From contig CM077115.1 of NCBI GenBank assembly GCA_039619475.1, positions 496,517,352 to 496,581,351 of the forward strand: a stretch of DNA of 64,000 nt, given 5' to 3'. Source of the stretch: Icerya purchasi. Taxonomy: Eukaryota; Arthropoda; Insecta; Hemiptera; Monophlebidae. A program made the position numbers and the translations under genes. This document shows, piece by piece, positions 13,501 to 29,359 of this stretch; the first letter of the stretch is position 1; each line of letters starts with the position of its first letter. The notes below the pieces were generated by a model that made no database searches, was not told the DNA's origin, and saw nothing but the letters and a program-made list of their open reading frames with translations.

Positions 13501-16500
13501 TTTGTAATTTTCCTTCTATTTGTGTGATATTATTTCCTCGTTTGTAAACCATCTTTGCCATCTAATTATGATATATTGAAAATATAAAGTCAGTGGGGCG
13601 AGTGGTTAGATCGTGATGTGGCCTTGAATAAAGAACACTAGAATTCTGTAAATTAAGATATACATACATACAAGCATATATATATATACATATAGAAACT
13701 CAGTTATTTTATCCTCGCAAGAGTTTTTGCCCCGGGACCTCTCTTACCTAAGTTTCAGTCTCTTTCACTTCTATAATTCGTATAAAATGATCAAAATTTA
13801 CAACGTCATTCTAACCGGGATCGAACTTAAATCACTCCGCGAAAATCACTAAAAACTTTCGTTACATAGAATTGGAACAATTTTTGGGACACTTTTTTAC
13901 ACATTTTTTCGTTACGCTGAATTGGGACATTTTTTCAGTATAAACCCTAATGGGGACCGCCCTAAAAATTACGTTGTAATTGATATAGGCAAAATTTTAT
14001 CATTTATGTTACACGCTCATATTACTCGTTTTAAATCTAGAATCAATTTTTTTAAATTAACTGTTACATTTTTATGCCTTTATAGAACGTACTACGTTTT
14101 TGGTTAGATAAAGGAGTGACAGGTATCCGTTTGGATGCTGTTATGGTTTTTTTCGAAGATGCCCAATTTAGAGACGAACCATATATTACGGTAGAGGCTG
14201 AGCAGAGAAAATCTGAGAATTTTATGGATCTGAATCATACATATACCTTGAATTTACATGAAAATTACGAATTCTGCAGAGATTTACGAAGGTTTGTTGA
14301 AGAAGAATATACATCAAAGGACGGAATTGATAGGTAATCAAACGTACGCTTTGAGTTTTTCGCTTGTAAATTTATTCATTTAGTCAGATTTATTTGAAAT
14401 TATATGAATTTTTTTTTTTTTGTGCGTTAGTAAATTATTATTTACGAATACATGAGCAAACGAGCATAGATAAATCAATCGTAAACACTTATTTATGTTT
14501 GTATTGTGATTTTGTTCAATTAAACGTTCTGAAATTTTGCAGCCACTGTATTGCTTTAAAGGAAGTTGAGGTCGTACTGAGGGCTACTGTGTTGGCAGCT
14601 GACGTTCTGACCACCCATCCATCTTTATATTTCTGTACAAGATACCAACTGATGCAGAATGGATGTTCAGTAGATTGGTCATTTTGCTTATTGGGGAACG
14701 AGTAAATTTAGAGAATATTTGGTGTGCTGTATTTTGATTGAGTTACTTTCATTAGTTTCAAAATATTGGAACAGTCTTTGTGTTTTAAAAATTTGTGTTG
14801 GATTTAATTTTTTCCAGAAAATACCAAATTGCACAAATATTACCTTTTGCTCATCCTAAACTTTACGTGAACCTTTTTTCAGCTTAGCTTTTAACCCTTA
14901 ATTGTTTAAAAATTACGTTTATGTATTTATTTCACTGTTTCTTATGAACTAATATAATTTTCTATCCTCGATTGAAGTTAGTTGATTTATTGTTTGAATG
15001 AGTGTTAATTATCAGCTTTTCAAAAATGGTGAATCCGCTTTTAATAAAACGTTCCTTCCATTTTCAAACTTACCGCATTGTCAAATCGTATTTTCCAACG
15101 ACCCCTCTAATCGACACGTCATTTATAAACGATGAATGCCAATAAATTGATCTGTGGATAATGAAATGAAGTTTAAAAACATTAAGTGGTTAACGATTTA
15201 CAATCATGACAGTAAACGGACAGACTTCAAGACGACAACAGTTTTTGGATAATAGACAATTTTTCATTGCAGCTGAGAATTTTGAAAAGACCCTTTTGGT
15301 GCATTCAATTTGAAGGTAGAAACAAAACGGAAATTATGCCGCAATAACAATAATTTTCCAAAAGGAAGAAGCAATTACCCATCGGTATTTTAAAATATAT
15401 CGAATGAGTTTAATATTCTTTAAACAATCTAATAAGTATGCGTATTAAAATTTTAAAAATGTTTAATTAAAAGATAACAAAAGTTAATAATTATTAAGTC
15501 AAAATAATTTATAGATGTAAAATCATCCCAATTGTACTGACGCAAATTTTATGGGTAAATTATTTTTTAATTTTCAGAATTTTTATCGCGGAAACTTACG
15601 CTACAACGGAATTAACAGTAAAATGGTTTAATTACATCCATTTAGTGTTCTTTTTCCAATTGGCAACGCTTCCGCATTCAGCCAACGCATCTCAGTTGGA
15701 TGAAAGCATCAGAGACCTTTTCGAAAACATGCCTGCAGGAGCTGTTGCAACGTGGAATGTAAGTTGAAAATAAATCATTAAAAAGTATAATAACCGAACT
15801 GAATTGTAAATTTAAATTAAGTTCTTAAATTGGTCAATTTTAAATTGCACTAAAGGCAATTATAAAGCACATATTTATCTATTGATTTCAATTACACTTT
15901 TTTGGTATTCATCAGATGGTGTTTTACTATATATTTAAAAGCGAATACCTGCTAATCTTACTAGTTTTTTTCGTTTTCTGTTATCATCACAGTATTCGGT
16001 TCTCCGCACCACAATAAATTTGATTCATTAATTTTAGCTAAAAATATTTCAGATCAAAATTAAACATTCGTCACGTTTTTCTGCAATTAGTTACATGTAT
16101 TTTTACTATTGTACCACCGTCTTCTACCGTCCAACTTCACTGATATTTATATTAATAATTTGAAAATTAACCTTTCGCATTAAAATGTCAGTTGTTCTTA
16201 AAATAATATTTTTACGACCTAATTAATCAGAATATCTTCACACTTTGTAGTAGGAACGTTGCAGTCAGCCGTTATTAATGGCTGTGTGCAACATGATAAA
16301 CTACACATAGAGATTGTCGCGAATAGTTACGTTTCTGATTGCAGACTGAGAATCACGATGTTACCAGAAAAGCACCAACATGGGGTGAAGAATCTATCGA
16401 CATTTTCAATATAATGCTCACATTGTTTCCTGGAAATTTGTGTCTATATTATGGTCAAGAAATAGGCATGACTAATCATGTGATTCGGCCGGATCAGGCA

Positions 16501-19500
16501 CGTGATAAAACTAGATTCAACATTTATCGTGATCAAGGGAGAACCCCAATGCAGTGGGATGACACATTAAATGCTGGTTAGTAAAATTAAATTGAAGATT
16601 TGAAACAACGAACGCGTTGAAAGTATATCGCACATACCGCTTTTCGGTTTATCTAAAACTATTAAGCAGTTTAAAACGTCGAAGTCCAAAAATATTTATT
16701 TTGCATATAAAATATCAAATTGTTTGTGTGCAAATGTAAAAGTATATTAAAACAGTAAACAATAAAAAAAAACAACATTTTTCATATTCCATTATCGGAA
16801 GATTAGTATTTTAATGAACTTTTGATAAACAGAAGATGAAATAACTCCGAATCTTCTGTTGCAATTAGTTCAGATAGCATTAAACTCCGATGGCTTCTGA
16901 TACAAAGAAGGAACGGTAATAAATCTAAAAATAATAATTATAATAGTAATGGAAGCATTGGTAACAATAGTAATAACAATAATACAATTAGCAAGAATTG
17001 CACAGATGGAAAAGGCAATAAAAATACTACCGCTAAAGAATATAAAATCAATAAAATTAATAGAAAATAATCTAGTAAATAACACAATTCATGAAGAATG
17101 TTTTTTTTTTATTGTTTTATTTATTTTTTTTATTTTACAGGAATTAGCATAATTTTATGTTTAATATTCAATATTGTTTTAGCCACTTAGTTGTTCCCTC
17201 TAAAATGCTTCAAATATTGCGGTGGAATGCCCGGAATATTCTCGCTAATAAGTGTGACTTGGAGCTATTTCTATTTAATCACGATGTGGATATCATTTTA
17301 ATATCAGAAACGTGGCTTACTACTGATAAATACTTTCATAAACAATTACAGTTGCTATCGAGATGATAGAGAGGATGGGTAAGGTGGAGTAGCTGTTCTC
17401 GTCAAAAGAACGTTTACTCACCACCCAATTAATCTAAACCTAACTGATTAAAAACAACAATACGAAATCTAATGCAGTTCCAGTTTTCGTTACTAACGGG
17501 AGCTGCTCTGGAATTTTTAGTACCTATTATTCCCCTCCAAACCACTTGTTTGACCCGGAAAACATCCTTGGAGCCTTAGAAAATTTGGGCGAAACACCCA
17601 TCATTCTGGGTGGCGATCTTAATGTTTTAAATAGATGTTGGGGATGTAGTCGGAATGACAGAAAAGGTTGGGCAGTGATGTCATCTCTAATTCATCACTT
17701 TGTCTCCTTAACAATGGTTCGGCTATTAAATTCGGGAATCCGCAATTTTCATATAATCCAGTGGATTTAACGTTAGTTTCAAATGATATTTTCCTGGATT
17801 GCTCGTGCAGAGTGCTTCCCATTTCATTGGGTAGCGATCATTTCCGTATCGTTATTGACATTATTGGTTCAGAGTGTTATAACTCTACTTCCTCCGACCT
17901 ACCTTGCCTAGATGATAATATCTTACGATGGAAACTCGCAAAAACCGATTAGAATAGATTTCAAAATGCACTGGATTTAGGCATTCGTAAAGTCAATACC
18001 ACGGTGGGTAAATATAATCTATTTCAGCAGGCCATTTTGAGGGCTTTACAGGAATCAACCCCGCGAGCGACCCTATGTAAGGAGAAAAAACAATCTAAGC
18101 CCTGGGGGAATAGTGAGTTATAATTAAAAATTAGAAACCGTAATGAGGCTTTAAGGAAATTTCGGTTAGAAGGATCCATGCAATCATACATAGAATATAA
18201 AAAAGTTGCTGCCGAAACACGTAATCTTTGAAATCAAGCAAAAGAATTTATGTAGCAAATTTAATAGGAACACGCCTTTAAAGGAGGTTTGGTTTTTGGC
18301 TAAACACTTCAAGGACAATAGGGCACCGAATGATGTCATAGGTAACGCGGACTGGTTTCAGTAGTTTGTTAGCTTGGTGTCCCCTCCGTACGTACCTACG
18401 GCAGATGAGTTAAATGAAATCAATCAGGTGCCACAAACTCATGCAACGGCGAATCATTTTTTGCTACAACCTATCTCTTATGCGAAACTATTTGTCCCAT
18501 TGTATAAGAAGAAAGATTCAGCAGTTGACCTAAATGGCGTAACATATTCTGTCCTAAAGAACATGTCTGAAAATGCAAAAATTATTCTTGTCAGCATCCT
18601 TAATGGTCTGCTGCAACAGGATTTGGTTCCGGAGGACTGGGGGCGGTATCTTGTATGTCCTATTCTAAAACCCGGGAAGTGTCTTGCTGAAATATGTTCT
18701 TATCGTTTAATTTCTTTGGCTTCCTGCCTAAGAAAAATGTTTAAACTGGTTGTAAACAATTGTCTAATATGGTGGCTTGAAAATAACATCTTTTCGCACA
18801 ATATGTTTTGGGTTTCGTCCAGGTTTAGGGACCTTGGATTGTATTGCTAGGTTTTTAAATGACGTTCAAGAACCGTTCATTAATAGGGAGTTTCTTCTGG
18901 TCACATTTTTAGATGTTAATGGAGCTTTTGACAATGTTTCCATTCCCATCCTGTTTAAGCAATTAACTGAGTTAGGATTGCTCTATTTCCTAAACCCTGT
19001 TTCTAAACGAACTGATCTCCGTATAATTTATCCGGGGACTTGCTCAAGGATCGGTTTTGAGTCCTTTATTGTTCAAAATTTATATCGGATCAATGCGTTG
19101 TACCCAGCTATCCTCTGCATCAAATATTTTATCATGTATATAATAGAGATAAAAAACTTTCTTATATACAAAAAATCAATTTTCAGTATATGTTTGCTAT
19201 GATGCCTTTCAAAAGATTAGCTTTGACTTGTCTCAATCCAAATCGTGTATTATGTTATTTCCTCTTAGGCATTACTCTCAACCGGATATAATAATTAAAA
19301 TACACAATCAAAACATTACGTTTTCTAAACAGTGAGATATCTGGGCATGTATCTAGACTCTATATTAACTTGGTAATTCCATATACAAACCTTGCTCCAA
19401 CAGTTACCCTGGACTTTTAATCTATTGAAGGCGATTAGCAATACATCCTGGGAAAGCAACCCAGTGATATTAGCGTAATTGCCAACAACGGTAGTCAACT

Positions 19501-22500
19501 TTTTCTCCAACGTAACAGATGTGGAACCAAATTTCTACTTGATTTTTTCAAATAATTGCTCTTTTTATGTGCTGGACCCAACGTCTTTATATCGTACAAT
19601 ATTACTCGGATTCATTAGTCAATCATTTTCTGCGCTATCTGACTTTCATTTAATTATAGCTGGCTTTCGGGTGCAACTTCACGGTATTCTGCTCCGCCAC
19701 ACATTCTCTTGGTTTATTCAATTTTGCAAATTTTCTAGAAGGTGCAATCAAAATTTTCTCCAATGTTTACGTAACTTCTATGAATATTGTTACTCGCATA
19801 TTTCTCCGGAATGTGACTAATTCCGAATTTGTTTTTCTTAAATTCGTTTTTTTTTACTCATGTTACGATTTTTTCGTTAATATTCCGGAGGACCAAATTA
19901 TATTTTTTGAATGAATTTTCAAACCGGTCAATTAGTAAATTGTATTTTAATTGAATACGATTGAACGAATAGAAGTCTTAAAAGTCGACTGTTTCTAAAA
20001 TAATTTCAAAAAGGGTAAAACGAAATAATTACAACGAAATAACGACATACGAAAGGACGAGACGCTAAAAGCGTATAACGAAGCGACATAATCAACTGGA
20101 CGAACGAAAGGCGACTAGTGAAGACGAACAACACGCCAACGAGCGCTGGCCAGTAGTTTATTTTATATTGTTTACATAACGAACATCTGGCTGCGTAAAA
20201 TGAAAAGTCTAACGAACGAATAATGACAAAATTAATAAATATCGACTTAATATTTATTAACATACTCCCCCCCCCCCCCCCCGATGAGCTTGGGCTCATC
20301 ATTAAACAAATGAACTAATTTGGGGATAGATCTACGCTTGATTCCGGTTTGAGATTTCACATCCACAACACGAACGTCACCATTTGGATCAGAGTAAGTC
20401 GTGACTACTACGCCCATGTTCCAGTCACCGGGACGTAATTGATCATCTTTAATTAATACTACATCTCCGACTTGTAGATTATTTTTCCGAGTAAACCATT
20501 TGTTACGAACTTGTAAGTCATTTAAATAATCCTTTCTCCAACTGTGCCAGAATGAGTTTAACACAGTCCTATGGGATTTCCATAATTCCATTAAATCTAT
20601 TGATTCAGGTGGAACAATTGGATCAGAATCCATAGTTTCGGAAATTAAAGGTTTACCGATCAAAAAATGCGAAGGGGTTAAAATCGCTGGACCGTCATTC
20701 GTATGAACTTTGTATGAAATAGGGCGACTATTCAAAATCGATTCTATTGCGGCAAAGATCGTAGAATAATCTTCATAGGACATAGTTGAATTTTTAGTTG
20801 CTCGATTTAGATGATACTTTCCTATCCGGACAGCAGCTTTCCAAATGCCTCCGTGATGTGGGCTACGAAGTGATATAAATACCCACTTTATTCCACGGAA
20901 ACTAGAAAAATTCAACAAATCTTCAATATTCAGACGCAATCGATTTTTCGCGCCGACAAAAATTTGTAGTGTTGTCAGAATGCACACGAGTAGGTGTGCC
21001 TCTTCGTGCAATAAAACGACTGAAACTATTCAGAAATTTTGCACTCGATAAATCCGAAACGATTTCGACATGAACGGCTCGTGTTACTAAGCAAATGAAA
21101 AAAGCGGCATAGCATTTTCCAAATTTATAAGAACGATGAGCGATACACTCGGTTGTGAACGGACCACAAAAATCGATGCCTACGAAATCGAACTCGAATA
21201 TGAAATGCGCTCCTTTGGCAACTGACCCATTATCTGCTCCATAGTGACTCCTTTAAAGCGGGTGCATATCACACACTGAAATAGGATTTTCTTTACAGTT
21301 TTGTTTAATCCATCAGTTACCCAGAAACGCGACTTTATGAAATTAACGACGAATGTACGAGTAGCATGAAAATAAGTTTCATGTATACATCGAATGTATA
21401 ATTTAAAAATGTGACTGTTTGACGAAAGGATAATCGGATGTTTTACGTTGACGGAAAAATCGGAACGCATTAACCGACCGCCTACACGTAGAATATTATT
21501 TTCGTCCAAAAAGGGACATAACCGTTTCAACGAGCTGTTTATGACTAGATTGTCAAATACTTTCAATGAATGAATTTCCGTTGCGAAGGATACTAATTGA
21601 GAATTACGAACGAGCGAGACGAACGCCTGCTTTCTTTCAGCAACTGACAATATACTTGACTTAATTCGTTGGTCAGGCGCTACTTTGCAATTCGAATAAA
21701 ATCTTAATAAACAACCGATAACGTTCAAAACTTTCGAGTACGAAGAAAAATTTTCGAAACATAAAGTTGGCTTATTAACGTTAACTGTATTAGTGCAAAT
21801 TTGGTCAATTCGATATTCGGCCAATGGATAGACTTCTGTTTTAGCATTTAATTTAAGTGCATCAAAATCACTATGATCTTTAATAAAACCAGGTCCTTGT
21901 AGCCACAAGACGTTATTTAAAAATTTAGACGGAGAAATTCCTCTTGTACCTAAATCAGCAGGGTTTTCGCGTGTATTCACATAAAACCAACGGTCTACTG
22001 AAACTAATTTCGAAATGCTGGAAAGACGATTTGCTACGAATTGGTTCCATCTTTCGAGCGGGTGGTTTAACCAGTTTAATACGACAGTAGAATCAGAGAA
22101 TACAAAAATATTACTCGAATTAACTTTTAAGCTACGTGAAACTCGAACTACTAATTTTGATAATAATAATGCGCTTTGCAGTTCGAGACGAGGTATAGTT
22201 ATTTGCTTAATCGGAGCAACACGAGTTTTAGAGCAAATTAGCCTGGAAGATGATTCGTGCGAATCGTCAAATCTAACGAGGAAAATTGCAGCACCGTATG
22301 CCTTTTCGCTGGCATCACAGAACCCTATTAAACGATCTTCACATTTACTAAGAGATGAAAAGGTGCGTGCAATTTTAAAATCTCTCAAATGAGCTAATTC
22401 ATTAAAATACGACCGAAACTTTTGACTAAACTGTTCTGGAATTGGTTCGTCCCAATTTAGTCTGAGTCTCTACAAATCTTGAAGAAAAATTTTCGAACTA

Positions 22501-25500
22501 ACTGTAACTGGTGACGTCAAACCTAACGGATCAAAAATGCGACTTATTTCACTTAATAAAATTCTTTTGGTAATAACCTCGGGTAATGTGTTTAAGTTTA
22601 TCCTTATCTGAAATACGTCATCCTGAGGGTTCCAAGTCAATCCTAAAACGTATATGCTGTTTTCAGAAAATTCGAAGTTCTGTGTAGTTTCAACGAGCGA
22701 AGGTTTCAACGAATTTAAAAATATTGCAGAATTGCTCATGTATTTACGAAGAAAAAAATGTGCACTCTCCAGAATAGCATGTATAGATTTTTGTAGATGC
22801 ATTACCGAATCCAAATTATCTCCTACCGTTAGAAGATCGTCCGTATAAAAATCTTCTTTTAAGGCTTGTGAAGCTTCAGGATCTGATTCTCGGATATTCT
22901 CGCTTAATATGCTTAAACACTGTTGCGCTAAGAACGAGGCAGACGTGGTTCCGTATGTCACTGTAGTTAATCGAAACTCCTGTATGGGTTCTTTAGTCGA
23001 TTCTCGCCAAACGATTCTTTGCAAGTCGCGATCTTCTGGATGTATGAGAACCTGACGATACATTTTCTCTATATCGGCTACGAAGGCGAATTTATGAAAA
23101 CGAAATTTAATAAGTAGATCGAATAAATCGGATTGAATTTTCGGACCTGTAGCAAGCAAGTCATTTAATGAAAGTCCTGAGTCTGATTTTCTGGACGCAT
23201 TAAACACCACACGAAGTTTTGTGGTCGTACTAGATAGACGAAGGACTTCACGATGTGGAATATAATATGTAACTTTACAATTATCGAGTATAGGTTTAAC
23301 AGATTCCATATGACCTAATTCTAAGTATTCTCGCATAAATTTTATATACTCAATTTTAATTTCTGGTTTCAACGATTTTTCAAAACGGATTAACGAACGA
23401 ATAGCGTGATTAGGAGAATTAGATAATTTTTTACGATTATTTTTTAAAGGTAACCGAACGATAAAACGACCATCGGTTGATCGCGAAAACGTTATTTTAA
23501 AATGTTCTATACACATAGCGTGCTCGGGGTTTATTTCCTTTTGTGGATTAACTTCTTCGATTTCCCAAAACTTAGTAATTTGTAAATCGATTAATTTTGT
23601 AGATATGTGACAAAATAACGGAAAACTCGATTTAAATTTTTCACAACCGGAAATTATCCATCCAAAATGAGTATTGCGAATAAAAAGATCGTCGAATGAT
23701 TTTCTCTCGTTGAGAATACATTTTTCGAAATATTCTACTCCTATCAAGATATCGATATTATTATGGCTGAGCGATTCGTCCGTTATACGTAGGTCTTTAA
23801 ATTTATTAGCCGTTTCACGAATAACGTTAGTGGGTGATTTATACGATATAAATGGAACGATATCTGGTTCTATGCGAATTTCAAATTTCGAAAATCGAAG
23901 GCGAATATTAAAGAAACTAGATTTGCTGCAATCGATAGTGTATGAGGTTATTCCTACTATAGACGTTTCATTCGAGTTGTGAAATTATTTTTTCGAACGA
24001 AATTTTCAGTAACTAGTGTAAAAATGAGTACTATAATAGACTGTGATAACGTTCTTTCTCGTGTTTAATACGTTGAAGAGATAACGCAATTATCATCATT
24101 TCTAAAACAGTAAGTAAGCTATTGAATATTTTATTTCACACGAACGGATAAATTAGCTGCAGAATTATGTCATCCTCGAAGAGTGTAACAGCGAATAGAA
24201 ATCAAAATAAGCGATTTATGAGTGACAGCAGCGAGCAAGAATTACCCAAAAAAGGTGGGAAGAAAAAAGCAGCAAATAAGAAGCAAGAGGACTCTGACTC
24301 GGACTGCGATTCGTCGATGGTGGCTTCGCTAGGAAAGGAATGGCTGAGGAAAGAAATTGCGGAAATAAAAAGCTCTATGAATTTCATTGCCAATCAGTAC
24401 GAGGACTTAAAGATTGCAAACCAAACCTTGATCTCGGAAGTGAAGGCATTGCGGGAACAAGTTTCAGCACTAAAAGAGGAAGTAAAAAGCAAAGATATTC
24501 AAATCAAAGAACTAACCTCCACGGTTCACGAATTAGAACAATATGGGCGTCGCGAGAATATTGAACTACACGGAGTAACTGAATTAGTTAATGAAGACGT
24601 GCCAAATATTGTCAAGAAGGTAGCAGAACAGCTAGGTGTATCACTAACAGCGGAGAATATCATAGCTGCGCACAGGATACCTTCCAGGAATAAAAGTTTG
24701 CCTAGACCAATTATTGCTAAAATAGGTCGGAGGAATGCCGACCTATTAATGGTGAATAAGAAGACGTGTTCAATTCAGGACAAAGACATAACCGGTAACG
24801 AAAAGAGTAACTTAAAAATTTATATTAACGAAAATTTGACTCGGTACTATAAAAATTTGCTTTGGGAAGTGAAGCAGAAAGCGAGAGCTCTAAACTACAA
24901 ATTTGCGTGGGCAAGAAATGGCAAAATATTTGCCAAAAAGGAGATGGAAGGAAGAGCGCTTCATATCAGAAATGCGGACGATTTAAATAAATTAATTTAA
25001 GCTCTATAATATAAGATGTTTTCATTAAGTTTATATTATCGTTTTTATTGTAACACGTAGAATACATATGAATATGTGCTGTGGTATAAGTGGATGTCTG
25101 TGGGTAGTATATATGCGAACGGGAAAATGCGCACGAAACGATTTAATACGGCAGTTCATTAACAGTTCTTATTTTATAATGCATGGTAGTATCTCCATAT
25201 GTATGCGTGTGCATATCGGAATTAATTTATATTGGTTAGTATGGACAGAAATAACACTGATCGGAAAGGAATTATTTTCCGCGATAACTGGTAATCGGAT
25301 GTGTGTTGTTGGTATGGATGAGTATGTGTGCGTCGTTATACGTTGCCGGCTGGGTAGTAATGAGGTGTATGTGCCAGTGGGTTTGTTTGTAGTGGTGGCG
25401 AAATGTATAGATTTTGGTGATTTGAAAGTTGTTGGTATGTGCATGTTGTGTGGATATTGGTATGCGGAAAGAGTTCAGTCTCTGTCGTTTGTTGTAATGA

Positions 25501-28500
25501 GATAGGGTTGTTAGTTGTGTAATTTTGATAGTTCTTTTTAGTGATAAATTTGCGATTCAGTGTAACGGCTTGAGGTGCGGTGGTATGAAGCGGTATGCGA
25601 TCGGTGTGTGAGATAGCTGTGAGTGTGCACTGTTGTTATGTGCAAACACTGAGCCGGAAACGTATTTGTATATTTAAGAAGTATTGTCCTGGTGGTGGTG
25701 TTAAAGTGGCTGATATTTGATAAATCTTATCATTTCTTTTGTTTACAGTTAGCTTAGCATGATAATTTATTTTGTTACTTTATCTTTACACGGTTCGCTA
25801 TGTAGTCAACTGCAAATCGCTGTGTATGAGAAGTGCGTCAGGCTTGTCAGCTTCGATCACATGAAGCAGCGGTTCGCGTACGGATATTTGTTTGATTAAA
25901 TGGGTACGAGTGTGTGAGTGAGGTAGGGTGGTACGTGTGCGAATGTAGAAGTGTGCATAGATCTAGATATAAACCGGCGGAAATTAAAGTTATATAGCGA
26001 TAATCGCGCCGTGAGTCTCGATAAATCAATGTGTTCGGAATATGGTCAATTTTCTACTATCGCACCAGTGTTTAACGACCAATAACAATGACGTCTCCGA
26101 TTCTATTTTGTAAGAAAATTAACTGCGCTAATTACACAACAATTGGTGACTGGGAGAGGGGATGTATGAGACTATTTAATATAGACAAAGGGTGTACAAA
26201 AATTAATAAAGATCTATTTCATGTACTGCACCTAAATATAAGAAGCCTAAGAAATAACTGGGATGAATTTTTGGCATACATCTATAAAACACTGGTCAGT
26301 GTGATTATTATCACGGAAACAAATGTGAGAGAAAATGAATTAAAATTATACGTGATCCCGGGGTTCACCAGGTATAGCAATAAAAAACCAGATAAATTTA
26401 ATGGAGGAGTTGCCATATTTGTCAATAATAGTTTTAAATCCAACTTCCATGCTGAATATAATAATAATGCGTTCGAGTGTTTAGCGGTTGACATAGAAAT
26501 ACATAGCAAGAAAACAACACGAATATTTGCATTTTACCGATCACCAAGCCGTAATGTCAATGAATTCTTGTATGAGCTAGATTTATTTACTAAACAGATT
26601 GAGAATAAACAAGAACTTTTAATATGTGGGGACTTTAATATAAATCTATTAAAATGTAATACTAAATCGGAAAATTTTTTAAATATTATGGCTGGGTGTG
26701 GGTGTATAAGATTGATTGATGGTGTAACGCGTGAGGAATTTAGAGGTGGTAATTTAACCCAATCATGTATAGATAATATCTTTATTAGGAGCTCAACGGA
26801 AGAAATTTATGCAGGAATTATTAACTCAAAAATATCCGATCATTATATAATTGGTTGCCTATTTCCCATTAATAGGTGCTCTTACCAAAAAATGAAAGTA
26901 CAAACGAAAAAGAGGTTAAACGAAATGTGGCTGAACCACAAACTTAAAAGTTATGACTGGCATAGTCTTGAAAAGATTGACTCCATCGAAAATATCTGCT
27001 CGCAAATGCAATCTGAATTTAATAATTTATATAAGGAATGTAGAAAGCAGGTGACGTACACAAAGGAAAATAATTTTTCATTTAAAAATGACTGGATGAA
27101 TATAAAAATTTTAAACTTGATGAAAATTAGGGATATATACTATAAGCGTAGTAAAAATAATACAACAAACGCGAGGTATAAAAATTTGTATAAAACATAC
27201 AGAAATATGACTAAGACCGAAATTAGAAAAGCAAAATTAGAATATTACAACAAACAAATGCAACATGCTAATAATAGTACCAAAAAAGTATGGCAGATAA
27301 TTAATAATATAGTATATAATAAAAACAAATCTTCAATTGATGAGTTCATCTTGAGGCATTTTGAAAGTGCAAAACATGCGGCGAGTAAATTTATCGATCA
27401 CTTCTCCCAACTAAAACAGCATTGTGCTCAAGCGTGTAATACGCAATTATTGAATAGCGATAACTTAGAGCTAACACTCACGTCATTTTATATTCCAATA
27501 GTTACAAACAAGCAAGTAGAACAAATAATTAACAGATTACCGATTCACAAAGCCCCAGGATGGGATGGTATTAGAGCTTCGGATATTAAAAATAATGTAG
27601 CTATATTTACCCCCCTACTTACAAAGATAATTAACGGTTCAATTCAAGAAGGTAGCATTCCTGAGGGACTAAAAACTGGTGTTATTAGACCGATATATAA
27701 AAACGGATTGGCGAGTGCTTGTGACAATTATAGACCAATTACTATAATCTCGGTATTAGCAAAAATTCTGGAACAACACGTTGCGTTTCATTTAAGAAAT
27801 TATTTGGAGAGAAACGAGTTGCTGCATAATATGCAATTTGGGTTTAGAGAAGGAAAATCAACTGTCTCCTTGTTAAGAGTATTAACAAACAGGATAAATA
27901 AGGGATTGGCAAACGGCAAACAATTTATTATAATTTTTATAGACATTAGTAAAGCATTCGATGCTGTAAACCATCAAATATTGTTGCGAAATATGCAAGA
28001 AATGGGAATCATAGGTAGGCAAAATAAATGGTTTGAAAGTTATTTGTATAATAGGAAAACCGTGGTAAAAATCGATGAAGAATTAAGTAGAGAAGAATTT
28101 GCATTAACAGGGGTGGGACAAGGAACTATTTTAGCTCCGTTGCTATTTTTGATCTATACCAACTCCCTTCATAAATTTGTTAAAAATTCGACAGTCTTTG
28201 CTTATGCGGACGATATAGCACTCGTTATCGAGCACCGCGACATCCATGAGGCCGAAAAACTCTTGCAAGAGGATGTAAATAGTATGTGTAAGTGGGCGCA
28301 TGATAAACATCTGACTATTAATATAAAAAAATCGAAGGCTTTGTACATAAGAACGTCCAGTAGATATAGAACATATAAGCCATCTATCACAGTGCATAAC
28401 AATAATTGCTTACATAATTACTTGATTTCTACTTCGAACTGTGGTTGCACACAACTGGAAACGACAGAAGAGGTTAAATACTTAGGATTAATTATTGACA

Positions 28501-29359
28501 GGACATTATCGTGGGACAAGCATGTTATAAATTTATCTAATAAAATCAGGCAAATGATACCGGCACTCTATAAATTGGCTCTTTCAATACCATATGGTAG
28601 TCTGCGTGTATACTATAACGCTATAGTATTGTCTAGAATCATGTATGGGATATCAATTTGGGGTGAAGCAAAACGGACGATAATCAAAAAGGTTAGTAGT
28701 CAACAAAAGAAATGCTTAAAGATAATATTACCTAATAAAGATCAGGTTAACAGCAATATTAGCTGGTGGAGAGAAAAAAATGAAATGTCTCCAAGGATGT
28801 ACTACTTTTATCACCGATTACTTGAATATAAGACCACAAGTAGATCAATTGCTACAATGACAAGAAGTAGGACAACGAGGAGTAATAGGGAGGTATATTT
28901 TATTCGACCGAGAGGCATAAATAGTAAGATTGATAATATTGATGAAATAGTTCTAATTAAGCTTCTAGAACGAATCCCAGAAGTTATAATGCAAAAAGAA
29001 ATAGGAACTTGGAAATTATTAATTAAGCAATGGTTGATTGATAACACGGAGTGACATTAGAGTAGATAAACTGGGAACTGGCTGTGGCGGAGAATCGACC
29101 ATTCCAATATATTTATCGAACTCGTGGTTATGAAATTGAATAACGATAAGTAGTTTTTTTCTTTGTTTTCATCTATTTTAGTCTTGTTTTAATATTATTA
29201 TTCTATTTTTAGATTTTATAGTTTTCTCATTAATTGTAAGTACGAAAGTTAATAGTATAAGTAAAGAACTTTTGTTACACATTTTTCTTGAATAAACGAT
29301 GATAAGCGTGTTGGGCACCCGCAGACGGGCAGTATGCCTTGCGGGACCCACAACTTATT

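Noticed and set aside
13600..13830. tRNA-like SINE
   Set aside because: An A-box-like word is on the plus strand but the B-box-like word is on the minus strand, so they cannot form one promoter.
25068..25505. 145-codon frame in the LINE inter-ORF spacer as a third gene
   Set aside because: Composition (Cys, Val, Met, Gly from TG-rich DNA) and lack of any motif suggest chance.
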